This document shows, one piece after another, positions 36,638-44,738 of a stretch of 64,000 nucleotides of DNA (its first letter is position 1; each line of letters opens with the position of its first letter). Source of the DNA: CAVSUR01 sp963731285 (GTDB taxonomy: Bacteria > Actinomycetota > Actinomycetes > Streptosporangiales > Streptosporangiaceae); contig CAVSUR010000001.1 of NCBI GenBank assembly GCA_963731285.1, positions 124,001-188,000 on the forward strand, written 5' to 3'. The notes under the pieces were generated by a model. It had not been told where the DNA came from. It ran no database searches and saw only the letters and a list, made by a program, of their open reading frames with translations. Made by a program: the position numbers and the translations under genes.

Positions 36638-37585
36638 GTGCGCGCGCTCTTGATCGTGAACCCACACGCCACCTCCACGACCCAGCTGCACCGGGACGTC
36701 ATTGCCTCAGCCCTCGCGTCCGCCGTCGAACTGGAGGTCGTGCAGACACGCTACCGGGGCCACGCCGCCGGGCTGGCGGCGGCGGCCGCGGCAGGCGGCA
36801 GCGACCTGGTGATCACGCTCGGCGGGGACGGCACGGTAAACGAGGCCATCAACGGGATCATGCGCGCAGCCGGAGAAGACGGGCGGCCCGGCCCGGCCGC
36901 CGGCCTGCCGGCCCTCGCCGCGCTGCCGGGCGGCAGCGCGAACGTCTTCACCCGGTCGCTCGGGCTGCCCGCCAGCCCGGTCGACGCGGCCGGCCATATC
37001 CTGCACGCGCTGGCCGGGCGGCGCGAGCGCACCATCGGCCTGGGCCGGGCGGATGGCCGGTACTTCGCCTTCAACGCCGGGCTCGGCCTGGATGCGGAGG
37101 TAGTCAGGGCCGTGGAAGGACGCCGGGCGCACGGCAGCCCGGTGACGCCGGCCATGTACGCCCGGACGGCACTGCGCCAGTACTTCCGGCTGACCGACCG
37201 CCGCCGTCCCGCGCTCAGCCTCGAGCAGGACGGCCAGGTCGCCGCGGACCACCTGTTCGTCGGCATCGTCTCCAATACCGCGCCGTGGACCTATCTCGGC
37301 CGCCGTCCGGTGCAGGCCAGTCCCCAGGCGGGCTTCGACCGCGGGCTCGACCTGCTCGCCTTGCGCAGCCTGCGGGCGCCGAGCACCGCGCGGGTGCTGG
37401 CCCAGATGCTCAGCGAGCATGCCGGGCCCCCGGCCGGCCGCCGCGTGCTGACGCTGCACGACCAGGCCGCCTTCGTGCTGGCCGCGGACCGCCCGGTGGC
37501 CATGCAGGTGGACGGGGAGTACGTGGGCGAGCGGGACCGGGTCTGCTTCCGGTCCGCGGCCAGGGCCCTGCGGGTGGTGGCCTGA
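36638..37585 (+). CDS. Diacylglycerol kinase / lipid kinase family protein
   Basis: 315 residues, GTG start. The catalytic-domain glycine loop is VITLGGDGTVNEAINGI, and ALPGGSANVFTRSLGLP is the second nucleotide-binding signature; FAFNAGLGLDAEVVR and a metal/structural region follow. Members phosphorylate diacylglycerol, sphingoid or similar lipids at the membrane face. Intact and of normal length. It precedes the whiB gene with a 364-base gap. Confidence 0.9.
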   Translation: MRALLIVNPHATSTTQLHRDVIASALASAVELEVVQTRYRGHAAGLAAAAAAGGSDLVITLGGDGTVNEAINGIMRAAGEDGRPGPAAGLPALAALPGGSANVFTRSLGLPASPVDAAGHILHALAGRRERTIGLGRADGRYFAFNAGLGLDAEVVRAVEGRRAHGSPVTPAMYARTALRQYFRLTDRRRPALSLEQDGQVAADHLFVGIVSNTAPWTYLGRRPVQASPQAGFDRGLDLLALRSLRAPSTARVLAQMLSEHAGPPAGRRVLTLHDQAAFVLAADRPVAMQVDGEYVGERDRVCFRSAARALRVVA

Positions 37586-37949
37586 CCGCAGGGCGGCGTG
37601 CGACGGCCTCGGCCAGGCCAATTTGGCGGCCATATGACTGATCTTGCGCTTAAATCACGCTGAACCTTTGCTCGAGCCTCTTGCCAATGATCGTCTGGCT
37701 TGAGAAGGTTATATCGCTCCGGCCGAGGTCGCGGCGTCGGCTCGTCGTGTCATCGCGGGTGGCCGTCCGCGCTGACGAAGATGCTCGCGTACCGGCTGGA
37801 GCCCAGCAGACGCCGATCGCCAGATCAGCTACCCAGAACCGGCAAGCCGGGAACAAACCGGTATACGATATAGCTCGTGAAATTGTTCACAAGCGCGACG
37901 AGATGGCGGGCCCGGGGTCCGGGAGCCGCCGGCACGAAGGAGCGGCCAC
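37586..37949 (+). other. Long non-coding leader region of the whiB gene
   Basis: 364 bases without a convincing gene and notably AT-richer than the surroundings, especially 37641-37720 and 37835-37895. The short ORF here has no family resemblance. It probably holds several promoters and regulatory sites, including TATACGAT near 37862 as a possible -10 and the CRP-like site listed next. Long, multiply regulated leaders are typical of whiB genes. Confidence 0.6.
37876..37891 (+). promoter_or_regulatory. CRP/FNR-family binding site upstream of whiB
   Basis: CGTGA-AATTGT-TCACA matches the TGTGA-N6-TCACA consensus at nine of ten positions and is a near-perfect dyad. It lies 58 bases before the ATG. 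M. tuberculosis whiB1 is known to be controlled by the cAMP receptor protein through such sites, so conservation is plausible. Confidence 0.6.
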
Positions 37950-38204
37950 ATGGACTGGCGGCATTACAGCGCCTGCCGCGACGAGGACCCGGAGCTGTTC
38001 TTCCCGATCGGCAACACAGGGCCGGCCCTGCTCCAGATCGAGGAAGCCAAGGGGGTCTGCCAGCGTTGCGCGGTGATGGACTCGTGCCTGCAGTGGGCGC
38101 TGGACAGCGGCCAGGACGCCGGCGTGTGGGGCGGCCTGAGCGAAGACGAGCGCCGGGCGCTGAAGCGCCGCAGGGCCAGGGTCGGCGTCCAGGCGAGCGC
38201 CTGA
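37950..38204 (+). CDS. whiB1: WhiB-family iron-sulfur protein, WhiB1/WblE type
   Basis: 84 residues. Four cluster-binding Cys are visible: SACRDEDPELFFP, VCQRCAV and DSCLQWAL; the GVWGG turn (DAGVWGGLSEDERRALKRR) and a basic tail follow. WhiB1-type proteins hold an NO-sensitive [4Fe-4S] cluster, bind region 4 of the main sigma factor and regulate transcription. The sequence matches the essential WhiB1/WblE group closely, and the neighbours (lipid kinase before, convergent PdtaS-like kinase after) match M. tuberculosis Rv3218-Rv3220c. A CRP-like site precedes it. Confidence 0.93.
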   Translation: MDWRHYSACRDEDPELFFPIGNTGPALLQIEEAKGVCQRCAVMDSCLQWALDSGQDAGVWGGLSEDERRALKRRRARVGVQASA

Positions 38205-38211
38205 CGGAAGG

Positions 38212-39729
38212 TCAGGCTGGCACCGCCGGGTCCTGGCCCGCGGCCTGCTCCAGCGGCAGGTCGACGGTTACCACGGTGCCGCCGCCGGCCCGCGGCTTGA
38301 TCTCCAGGTGACCGCCCAGCTCGCCGACGACGAGCGTGCGGACGATCTGCAGCCCGAGACTGGTCGTCGTGTCCAGGTCGAACTGCTCGGGCAGCCCCAC
38401 GCCGTTATCGGCCACGGTGACGGTCAGCTGGCCTGGCCGCCGCGCCGCCGTGACCTCCAGCGTCGCGGCGGGGGCCGCCCCGGCCAGCCCGGCCCCGGCC
38501 TGGCGGCACAGGCCGTGCTGAAGAGCGTTCTGCAGCAGCTCGGTCAGGACCAGCGCCAGCGGGCTCGCCACCGCTGAGGGCAGCAGGCCGAACTCGCCGG
38601 AGAGCACGGGCGTGACCCGGGCTTCCGGCGCGGACACCTCGACGGCCATCATTGCCACCCGGCCGGCGATGTCATCGAAATCGACGACCTCGTCCGCCGC
38701 GTGCGACAGCGTCTCGTGCACCAGGGCGATCGAGCCCACCCGGCGGACCGCTTCCTGCAGGGCGCCCCGCGCCTCCGGCGCGCGCAGCCGCCGGGCCTGC
38801 AGCCGCAGCAGCGCCGCCACGGTCTGCAGGTTGTTCTTGACCCGGTGATGGATCTCCTTGATCGTGGCGTCCTTGGTCATCAGCTCGCGCTCCCGGTGCC
38901 GCAGCTCGGTCACGTCCCTGAGCAGGACCAGCGCGCCGGACCGGGCACCGCCGACCACCAGCGGGATGGTGCGCAGCTGCACCACCGCGCCGTTGGCCCC
39001 GACCTCCGTCTCCATGGGCGCCCGGCCGCTGGCGGTCAGCATCAGCGAGTCGTCTCGCGGCCTGCTGGCCACGCACAGCCGGGCGGTGAGCGGCCCGAGC
39101 TCGCGGCCCACCAGGTCCGCGGTCAGACCCAGCCGTCGGTATGCGGACAGCGCATTCGGGCTGGCGTAGCTCACCTTGCCGGACCGGCCGACCCGCAGCA
39201 GCCCGTCGCCGACGCGCGGCGAGCGCACCAGCACCGGCTCCGCGCCGGGCCGGGGGAACATCCCGGCTGCCACCATCTGGGCCAGGTCATCGGCCGCCTT
39301 GAGGTAAGCCAGGTCCAGACGGCTCGGGGTGCGGGCCGAGCTGAGGTTGGTCGACCGATCGATGACCGCGATGACGCGCTCCTCGCGCAGCACCGGGATG
39401 GTCTCGTGCCGCACCGGCACGCCGCTGGTCCATTCCGGGTCGCCCTCGCGGCAGATCCGGCGCTGGGCCCGCGCCTCCAGCAGCGACAGCGCCTCGCCCG
39501 CCGACCTGACCGCCCCGACGATGTCGTCGGGGAAGGCGGTGGGACCGGTGGTCGGGCGCATCTGCGCGAGCGCGATCCAGGTGCCGTCGGCCGGCATCGC
39601 CGCCCACAGCACCAGGTCGGCGAACGACAGGTCGGCGAGCAGCTGCCAGTCCGAGACCAGGGCATGCAGCCAGTCCAGATCCGGTCCGGTCAGCTCCGCG
39701 CGGCAGGCAAGGTCGGTCAGCGTCGGCAC
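38212..39729 (-). CDS. pdtaS: Sensor histidine kinase, PdtaS-like (GAF/PAS, HisKA_2, HATPase)
   Basis: 505 residues, GTG start, no membrane segment, so cytosolic. Residues about 1-150 are a GAF-like domain and 180-290 a PAS-like domain (RVGRSGKVSYASPNALSAY). A HisKA_2 dimerisation/phosphoacceptor domain (KEIHHRVKNNLQTVAALLRL, phospho-His in IHHR) and a GHKL ATPase (TELLQNALQHGL, VADNGVGLP, SLGLQIVRTLV) follow. In mycobacteria PdtaS works with the ANTAR-type response regulator PdtaR, which binds RNA, and controls antitermination; the partner is not in this window. Tail-to-tail with whiB1, seven bases apart, as in M. tuberculosis. Confidence 0.9.
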   Translation of the reverse strand: MPTLTDLACRAELTGPDLDWLHALVSDWQLLADLSFADLVLWAAMPADGTWIALAQMRPTTGPTAFPDDIVGAVRSAGEALSLLEARAQRRICREGDPEWTSGVPVRHETIPVLREERVIAVIDRSTNLSSARTPSRLDLAYLKAADDLAQMVAAGMFPRPGAEPVLVRSPRVGDGLLRVGRSGKVSYASPNALSAYRRLGLTADLVGRELGPLTARLCVASRPRDDSLMLTASGRAPMETEVGANGAVVQLRTIPLVVGGARSGALVLLRDVTELRHRERELMTKDATIKEIHHRVKNNLQTVAALLRLQARRLRAPEARGALQEAVRRVGSIALVHETLSHAADEVVDFDDIAGRVAMMAVEVSAPEARVTPVLSGEFGLLPSAVASPLALVLTELLQNALQHGLCRQAGAGLAGAAPAATLEVTAARRPGQLTVTVADNGVGLPEQFDLDTTTSLGLQIVRTLVVGELGGHLEIKPRAGGGTVVTVDLPLEQAAGQDPAVPA

Positions 39730-39876
39730 CCCGCCATCATCGCATCGGCGATCGCGGGCGCTGGAGCCAGTGCGGGCGCGCCGGTGGAGTGGACCGACGG
39801 CCGCTACCGGGCGACAGGTGCAAATTCATCACCCGCCTGCGGCGCCAGCCGACCTCGTGACGGTAACGTCGCTGGC

Positions 39877-41574
39877 ATGGCCGAGGACACCCACGCTGCC
39901 GGGCCGCGGGCCGGGCAGGCACCGGTGCATGGCGGCGCTGCGGCGGTGGCGGCTGCCCGCGCCCACGGCGCCACCACCATGTTCACGCTGTCAGGCGGGC
40001 ACGTGTTCCCGCTCTACGACGGGGCGGCCCGGGCGGAGCCGCCCATGCGCATCGTGGACGTCCGGCACGAGCAGACCGCGGTCTTCGCCGCGGAGGGAAC
40101 CGCGCGGCTGACCCGGGCCCCGGGCCTGGCCGTGCTCACCGCCGGGCCCGGCGTGACCAACGGCATCAGCGCCGTCACCACCGCGCACTTCAACGGCTCC
40201 CCGGTGGTGGTCATCGGCGGCCGGGCACCCGATTGCCGCTGGGGCTCAGGCAGCCTGCAGGAGCTCGACCACCCGGCGCTGCTCGCGCCGGTCACCAAGC
40301 GGGCGTGGACCGAGCACGGCCCGGCCGGGGTGGGCCCGGCCGTGGCCCGCGCCTTCGAGCTGGCGGCAGCCCCGCACCGCGGCCCGGTGTTCCTGGACGC
40401 CAGCCTGGAGGCGCTATTCGGCCCGGCCGAGCCCGGGAGCGCCGCGCCCGGCGGCGCTGCGCCCGGCTCCGGGCCCCCCGGGCGCGGCTCGGAGCCGGGC
40501 GCGGTTACCGAGGTGGCGCGGCTGCTCGCGCAGTCCGCCCGGCCCGTGCTGGTACTCGGCTCCGACGTGTGGCTGGACGGGGCGGCCGACGCCGCCAGGA
40601 GCGCGGCCGAGCTGCTTCGGCTGCCGGTCATCGCGAACGGGCAGGGGCGGGGGATCTTGCCGCCCGGGCACGAGCTCCAGGTGACCAGGGCCCGGTCGGC
40701 GGCGCTGGGCGAGGCCGATCTGGTCATCGTGGCCGGCACGCCGCTTGACTTCCGGCTCGGGTACGGCGAGTTCGGCGGCCGGGGCGGGGTGCCGCGGGCC
40801 CGGGTGGTGCACGTGGCGGACGCGCCGGAGGCCCTGGCCGCGCACTGCGAGCTGGCGGCATCGGCCGCCGGGGACCTGACCGCGTTCTTTACCAGCCTGG
40901 CCGACGCCGCCGCGCCGAACCCGGCTCGCGAGCAGGACTGGCTGCCGCGGCTGGCGCGGGCCCGCGAGGCGGCCACGTCCGCCGACGGCGCGCTGCTGGG
41001 CAGCCCCGCGGTGCCGATCCACCCGCTGCGGATCTACGGAGAGCTTGCGCCGCTGCTCGAGCCGGATGCGGTGGTGATCGGCGACGGCGGTGACTTCGTC
41101 AGCTACGCGGGAAAGTACCTTGAGCCGCGGCAGCCCGGCGGCTGGCTGGACCCGGGCCCGTACGGATGCCTGGGCACCGGCCTCGGCTACGCCATCGCGG
41201 CCCGGATCGCCCGGCCGTCGGCCCAGGTGGTACTGCTGCTCGGCGACGGCGCCGCCGGCTTTTCCCTGATGGACGCCGACACGCTGATCCGGCACCGGCT
41301 CAGCGTGGTCATGATCTGCGGCAACAACGGCATCTGGGGGCTGGAGAAGCACCCGATGCAGGCGCTTTACGGCTACGACGTCGCCGCTGACCTGCAGCCG
41401 GGCTGCCGGTACGACGAGGTGGTCAGCGCACTCGGCGGGGCCGGGGAGACCGTCACCGAGCCGGACGGCATCGGCCCGGCGCTGCGCCGCGCCCTCGCCG
41501 CCGGCGTTCCGTACCTGGTCAACGTCATCACCGACCCGCGGGTCGCCTACCCCCGCTCCACCACCGGCATCTAG
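39877..41574 (+). CDS. Thiamine-diphosphate-dependent enzyme, acetolactate synthase-like
   Basis: 565 residues. The N-terminal pyrimidine-binding domain has the catalytic Glu in VDVRHEQTAVFAAEGTARL and the GPGVTNGISAV loop. A central Rossmann-like domain follows a Gly/Pro-rich insert (about residues 186-210). The C-terminal domain has the ThDP/Mg motif LLLGDGAAGFSLMDADTLIR ... GNN. It resembles acetolactate synthase large subunit, oxalyl-CoA decarboxylase or benzoylformate decarboxylase-like proteins; FAD residues are not evident. It is inserted between the pdtaS and biotin-carrier genes relative to the mycobacterial order. Reaction not assigned. Confidence 0.87.
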   Translation: MAEDTHAAGPRAGQAPVHGGAAAVAAARAHGATTMFTLSGGHVFPLYDGAARAEPPMRIVDVRHEQTAVFAAEGTARLTRAPGLAVLTAGPGVTNGISAVTTAHFNGSPVVVIGGRAPDCRWGSGSLQELDHPALLAPVTKRAWTEHGPAGVGPAVARAFELAAAPHRGPVFLDASLEALFGPAEPGSAAPGGAAPGSGPPGRGSEPGAVTEVARLLAQSARPVLVLGSDVWLDGAADAARSAAELLRLPVIANGQGRGILPPGHELQVTRARSAALGEADLVIVAGTPLDFRLGYGEFGGRGGVPRARVVHVADAPEALAAHCELAASAAGDLTAFFTSLADAAAPNPAREQDWLPRLARAREAATSADGALLGSPAVPIHPLRIYGELAPLLEPDAVVIGDGGDFVSYAGKYLEPRQPGGWLDPGPYGCLGTGLGYAIAARIARPSAQVVLLLGDGAAGFSLMDADTLIRHRLSVVMICGNNGIWGLEKHPMQALYGYDVAADLQPGCRYDEVVSALGGAGETVTEPDGIGPALRRALAAGVPYLVNVITDPRVAYPRSTTGI

Positions 41575-41578
41575 CCGG

Positions 41579-41791
41579 TCATTCGATGACGGCGATCAGG
41601 TCGCCCTCCTGGACCACGTCGCCCACGGCCACCGCCAGCTTGGTGAGCGTGCCCGCGTTCTCGGCCAGGACCGGGATCTCCATCTTCATGGACTCCAGGA
41701 TGACCAGCGTGTCGCCGTCTGCCACCAGCGCCCCCTCAGCGGCGACGACCTGCCAGACGTTCGCGACCATTTCCGCGCGGATCTCGGCCAC
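41579..41791 (-). CDS. Biotin/lipoyl attachment protein (BCCP-like, TB7.3 type)
   Basis: 70 residues; the GTG at 41791 has GGAGG five bases upstream. The fold is a single biotinyl domain with the modification motif ESMKMEIPV. Free-standing carriers of this length occur beside sigH/rshA in mycobacteria (Rv3221c, TB7.3). The carboxylase it serves is unknown; a remnant of a biotin carboxylase lies just upstream (41841-41990), hinting that the two were once adjacent genes. It is convergent with the ThDP enzyme, four bases apart. Confidence 0.9.
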   Translation of the reverse strand: MAEIRAEMVANVWQVVAAEGALVADGDTLVILESMKMEIPVLAENAGTLTKLAVAVGDVVQEGDLIAVIE

Positions 41792-41840
41792 GCGCACCTC
41801 CTCGCCTGCGACCCGGCCGCCAGTCCCGGTTCGCCTCTTG

Positions 41841-41990
41841 TCATTGTCCCGCCGGCCAGGCCGCCCGCAGCCGGGAAACCAGCGACGTGTCGTAGCTGCC
41901 GCTGGCGAACTCATCGCTGGCCAGCAGGTCGGCGTGGAACTCCAGGCTGGTCCGCAGGCCGGTCACGCGGAACTGCGAGACCGGCCTGCC
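41841..41990 (-). pseudogene. C-terminal remnant of an acetyl/propionyl-CoA carboxylase biotin carboxylase subunit
   Basis: On the minus strand this stretch reads QFRVTGLRTSLEFHADLL then ASDEFASGSYDTSLVSRLR and AAWPAGQ, then TGA at 41843-41841. It matches the extreme C-terminus of biotin carboxylases (FRVTGLxTSLxFHxxLL ... GxYDT). Nothing recognisable remains upstream: the rsrA stop is at 42022. A large internal deletion of a gene that lay directly before the biotin carrier is the simplest explanation. Confidence 0.65.
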
Positions 41991-42021
41991 ACCTCGCTGA
42001 GGCCTCGCGGATCCCGGGTCC

Positions 42022-42306
42022 TTACTCGACCCGGATCTCGGTGATCTCCAGCTCGGCGCGAACCGCCTGGATCCGGGTCAGCACCTTGGTCCGCAGCTCG
42101 GCGGGGACCTTCTCCTGCCCGCAGTGCTTGTGCACCAGCCGCTTGACCGCCTCTTCCAGGCCGTACTCGCGCAGGCAGGGCCCGCATTCGTCCAGGTGCT
42201 GGCGGACCTGGGCCAGGCTGGTCTCCGCCAGCTGGCCGTCCAGGTAGGAGTACACCCGGGCCAGCACCTCGCTGCAGGGCACTTCGTGCGGCTTGCCGCA
42301 GCTCAT
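42022..42306 (-). CDS. rsrA: Zinc-binding redox anti-sigma factor (RsrA/RshA)
   Basis: 94 residues. The ZAS motif is QHLDECGPCLREYG (His-x3-Cys-x2-Cys), with an N-terminal Cys (CGKPHEVPCSE) and a later Cys (KHCGQEK). RsrA holds its sigma factor inactive in the reduced, zinc-bound state; disulfide stress forms a disulfide, ejects zinc and releases sigma. The ATG overlaps the sigR stop by four bases, so synthesis is coupled one to one. All key Cys/His residues are present. Confidence 0.94.
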   Translation of the reverse strand: MSCGKPHEVPCSEVLARVYSYLDGQLAETSLAQVRQHLDECGPCLREYGLEEAVKRLVHKHCGQEKVPAELRTKVLTRIQAVRAELEITEIRVE

Positions 42307-43082
42307 TCTGCGTCCCTCCCCGGGTTCCCGTCCGACGATGACGCCTGCGCGTCCGCTGCGGCCCCGGCCGTCTTGACCAGGCCCTGCTCGGCCGCGTAAT
42401 CCTGCAGCATCTCGCGGAGCTGGCGGCGCCCGCGGTGCAGCCTGGACATCACGGTCCCGATCGGGGTGCCCATGATGTCGGCGATCTCCTTGTAGGCGAA
42501 CCCCTCGACGTCCGCCAGGTACACCGCGATGCGGAACTCCTCCGGCAGGGCCTGCAGTGCCGCCTTGACGTCGGAATCCGGCAGCCGTTCCAGGGCCTCG
42601 GCCTCAGCCGACTTCAGCCCGGCTGAGGAGTGCGACGCGGCCCTGGCGAGCTGCCAGTCCTCGACCTCCTCGGCGCCGGAACGCTGCGGCTCGCGCTGCC
42701 GCTTGCGGTAGGAGTTGATGAACGTGTTCGTCAGGATGCGGAACAGCCACGCCTTCAGGTTGGTGCCCGGCTGGAACTGATGGAACGAGGCATACGCCTT
42801 GGCGAAGGTCTCCTGTACCAGGTCTTCTGCGTCGGCCGGGTTGCGGGTCATCCGCATGCCCGCCGCATAGAGCTGATCCAGGTACGGCAGCACATCGTGC
42901 TCGAAGCGCTGACTTCGCTGCTCAAGTGTCTCCGGTACCGGACCCACCCCCTCCGCCTCGGCAGGCCGCAGGCTTCCTGCCTGCCATCTGCCTCGGCCGG
43001 AGGATACAACGCCGGCCAGCGCAGGCTCGCGGGTGAGTGGCGCGTAAGCGTCTTCTCGCGGGTAACAGCTGGCTACGGGCAC
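42303..43082 (-). CDS. sigR: Thiol-oxidative-stress ECF sigma factor (SigR/SigH)
   Basis: 259 residues from the upstream GTG at 43082, or about 214 from an internal GTG (VGPVPETLEQRS). Region 2 is RMTRNPADAEDLVQETFAKA followed by NLKAWLFRILTNTFINSYRK; region 4 is LPEEFRIAVYLADVEGFAYK then EIADIMGTPIGTVMSRLHRG. In S. coelicolor sigR yields a long, unstable SigR' isoform from an autoregulated upstream promoter. Here the open N-terminal extension and a perfect SigR-type promoter just upstream (43092-43117) reproduce that arrangement. It controls thioredoxin and mycothiol genes in relatives. Cotranscribed with rsrA. Confidence 0.95.
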   Translation of the reverse strand: MPVASCYPREDAYAPLTREPALAGVVSSGRGRWQAGSLRPAEAEGVGPVPETLEQRSQRFEHDVLPYLDQLYAAGMRMTRNPADAEDLVQETFAKAYASFHQFQPGTNLKAWLFRILTNTFINSYRKRQREPQRSGAEEVEDWQLARAASHSSAGLKSAEAEALERLPDSDVKAALQALPEEFRIAVYLADVEGFAYKEIADIMGTPIGTVMSRLHRGRRQLREMLQDYAAEQGLVKTAGAAADAQASSSDGNPGRDAE

Positions 43083-43091
43083 GGCTGGTGC

Positions 43092-43117
43092 AACGCGGCC
43101 GGCTGCGGCTTCATTCC
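43092..43117 (-). promoter_or_regulatory. SigR-dependent autoregulatory promoter of sigR
   Basis: On the minus strand GGAAT (43117-43113) and GTT (43094-43092) are separated by exactly 18 bases, matching the SigR/SigH consensus GGGAAT-N18-GTT. Transcription would begin around 43082-43086, essentially at the GTG of the long SigR reading frame, so the long isoform could be translated from a nearly leaderless message. Confidence 0.75.
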
Positions 43118-43172
43118 GCCGGCAACACCGCCGCCGGGCGGCCGGCCGGCGGTGCGGCCGGGGAGACCGGCG

Positions 43173-43523
43173 CTAGTACCGCTGCCGGTCCCTGCGGCCC
43201 TGGCAGGACACGCAGCGGGCGGCCTCCGGCTTGGCCTCAAGCCGGCCTTCGGGCACCGGGCCGCCGCAGTCTACGCAGGTTCCGTAGGTGCCGTGCTCGA
43301 TGCGCGCCAGCGCGGCGAGCACCTGGTCCAGCTGGCGCCTGGCCACGGCCAGCACCGCCTCGGCGCGGTCGGTCTCGGACAGGTTGGCGCCAGCGTCCGC
43401 GGGGTCCTGCGGGTACTCGGACGTCACGTCATGCTGCACGTTCGCCCGGTCCAGCACCCAGATGGACCGGCCGAGCTCGGCACGGATCTCCTCCAGGCGC
43501 TTGCGCGCAATCGCCGTGTCCAC
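43173..43523 (-). CDS. DksA/TraR-family C4 zinc-finger protein
   Basis: 116 residues from a GTG with AGGAGGT upstream. An N-terminal coiled-coil (IARKRLEEIRAELGRS ... ARRQLDQVLAALARI) is followed by the zinc finger GTYGTCVDCGGPVPEGRLEA then ARCVSCQ. This is the domain order of DksA/TraR proteins, which insert into the RNA polymerase secondary channel. The Asp-x2-Asp tip motif of DksA is not evident, so its effect on polymerase is open. It sits immediately upstream of the sigR promoter, on the same strand. Confidence 0.85.
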   Translation of the reverse strand: MDTAIARKRLEEIRAELGRSIWVLDRANVQHDVTSEYPQDPADAGANLSETDRAEAVLAVARRQLDQVLAALARIEHGTYGTCVDCGGPVPEGRLEAKPEAARCVSCQGRRDRQRY

Positions 43524-43636
43524 TCCGCCTGCACCTCCTATCGGCACGCGGCCCGGCAGCCCGACGGGCTCGCGCTGCCGGGCCGCCCAGCTGGCTCACA
43601 GCAGCGCGTCAGCGTCGCTGTCCGGAGTTCTCGTGG

Positions 43637-44571
43637 TCACTGTGCTGGCCGGATCCTGGCCGGCCGCGCGACGCGGCCCGCCGGCGGCCCGGCTAACTGC
43701 CGGTGGCCGCCGGCCTCGCCCGCAGCCACCGGCTCGATCAGCTCCGGGCCGTTGTGGCGCACCGAGTTGACCGCCGTCGAGACCGGATACGACTCCAGCC
43801 CGCTGGCGACCGCGGGTGCCAGCAGGGAGCGCAGCTGCGCCGGATCGGTGGCGTCCGGGTCGAGCCAGTCCGCCCAGCTGTCCGCATCGATGATCATCGG
43901 CATCCGGTCGTGGATGCGGCCCAGCTCGTCCGGCGCGCTGGTGGTAATCACCGTGGCGGTCCACAGCCACGCGTCGGCGTCATCCTCAGGCACGGACTTG
44001 TCCCGCCACAGCTCGTACAGGCCCGCGAACGCGAGCGGGCGGCCGTCGGCGCGGTGGATGAAGTACGGCTGCTTGACGGTGCCCTTGGCGGTGCCCTTGC
44101 TCGGGTCCTGGCCGGCTCGGCTGGCCCATCCCGCCGCTGCCACTCGTAGTAGCCGTCGGCGGGGAGCAGGCACCGCCGCTTGGCGAACGCCCGGCGGAAC
44201 GCCGGCTTCTCGCTCACCGTCTCGGCCCGCGCGTTGATGAGCCTGCTGCCGATCGAGACGTCCTTGGCCCAGAACGGCACCAGGCCCCAGCGCACGACCC
44301 GCAGCTCGCGGGTAGCGCGGCCGGTCACGCCGCGACCCGGCGGGCCGTCCGCGGACTCGCTCTCCGCCGCCCCGCCGTCCGCTGCCCGGCCGTCCGCTGT
44401 TCCGCCATCCCGCGCCGGGTCCGCCCGGTGCCGGGTCAGCACCGCGTAGACGGGCTTGGTGGGGGCGACGTTGTAGTCCGGCTCGAGCGGCTCGGCGACG
44501 CCGTCGCGCTGCACGCCGAACTCCTCCAGGAGCTCGATGCGCTTGCGCGCAGACGCATAACGGCCGCACAT
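43637..44571 (-). CDS. SOS response-associated peptidase (SRAP, YedK/HMCES family), one frameshift
   Basis: About 311 residues after correction. The catalytic Cys2 (MCGRYAS), Asn in PDYNVAPT, Glu in LLPADGYYEWQ and His in IHDRMPMII are all present. SRAP proteins crosslink to abasic sites in single-stranded DNA through Cys2 and shield them. The frame breaks near 44120; the continuation GQDPSKGTAKGTVKQPYFIH runs to 43637, and length 3n+2 implies one missing base. A Gly/Ala/Asp-rich insertion (about residues 50-80) is unusual. Its place beside aroA matches Rv3226c-Rv3227. Confidence 0.9.
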
Positions 44572-44738
44572 ATCCTCACCCTGGGTGGCGCGAGCGGGCA
44601 GGGGGGTACCTCAGATTGGGGCAGTCATAGCCCCGATCGGCCGACGCCAAACATCCGGGGCCAAACCAGCGCGCGGGACCGCTCCGGCGCGGCCGCCGGT
44701 CCGGGCGGCGCCGGCCGCCGCTGGCGTACCCTCACACC

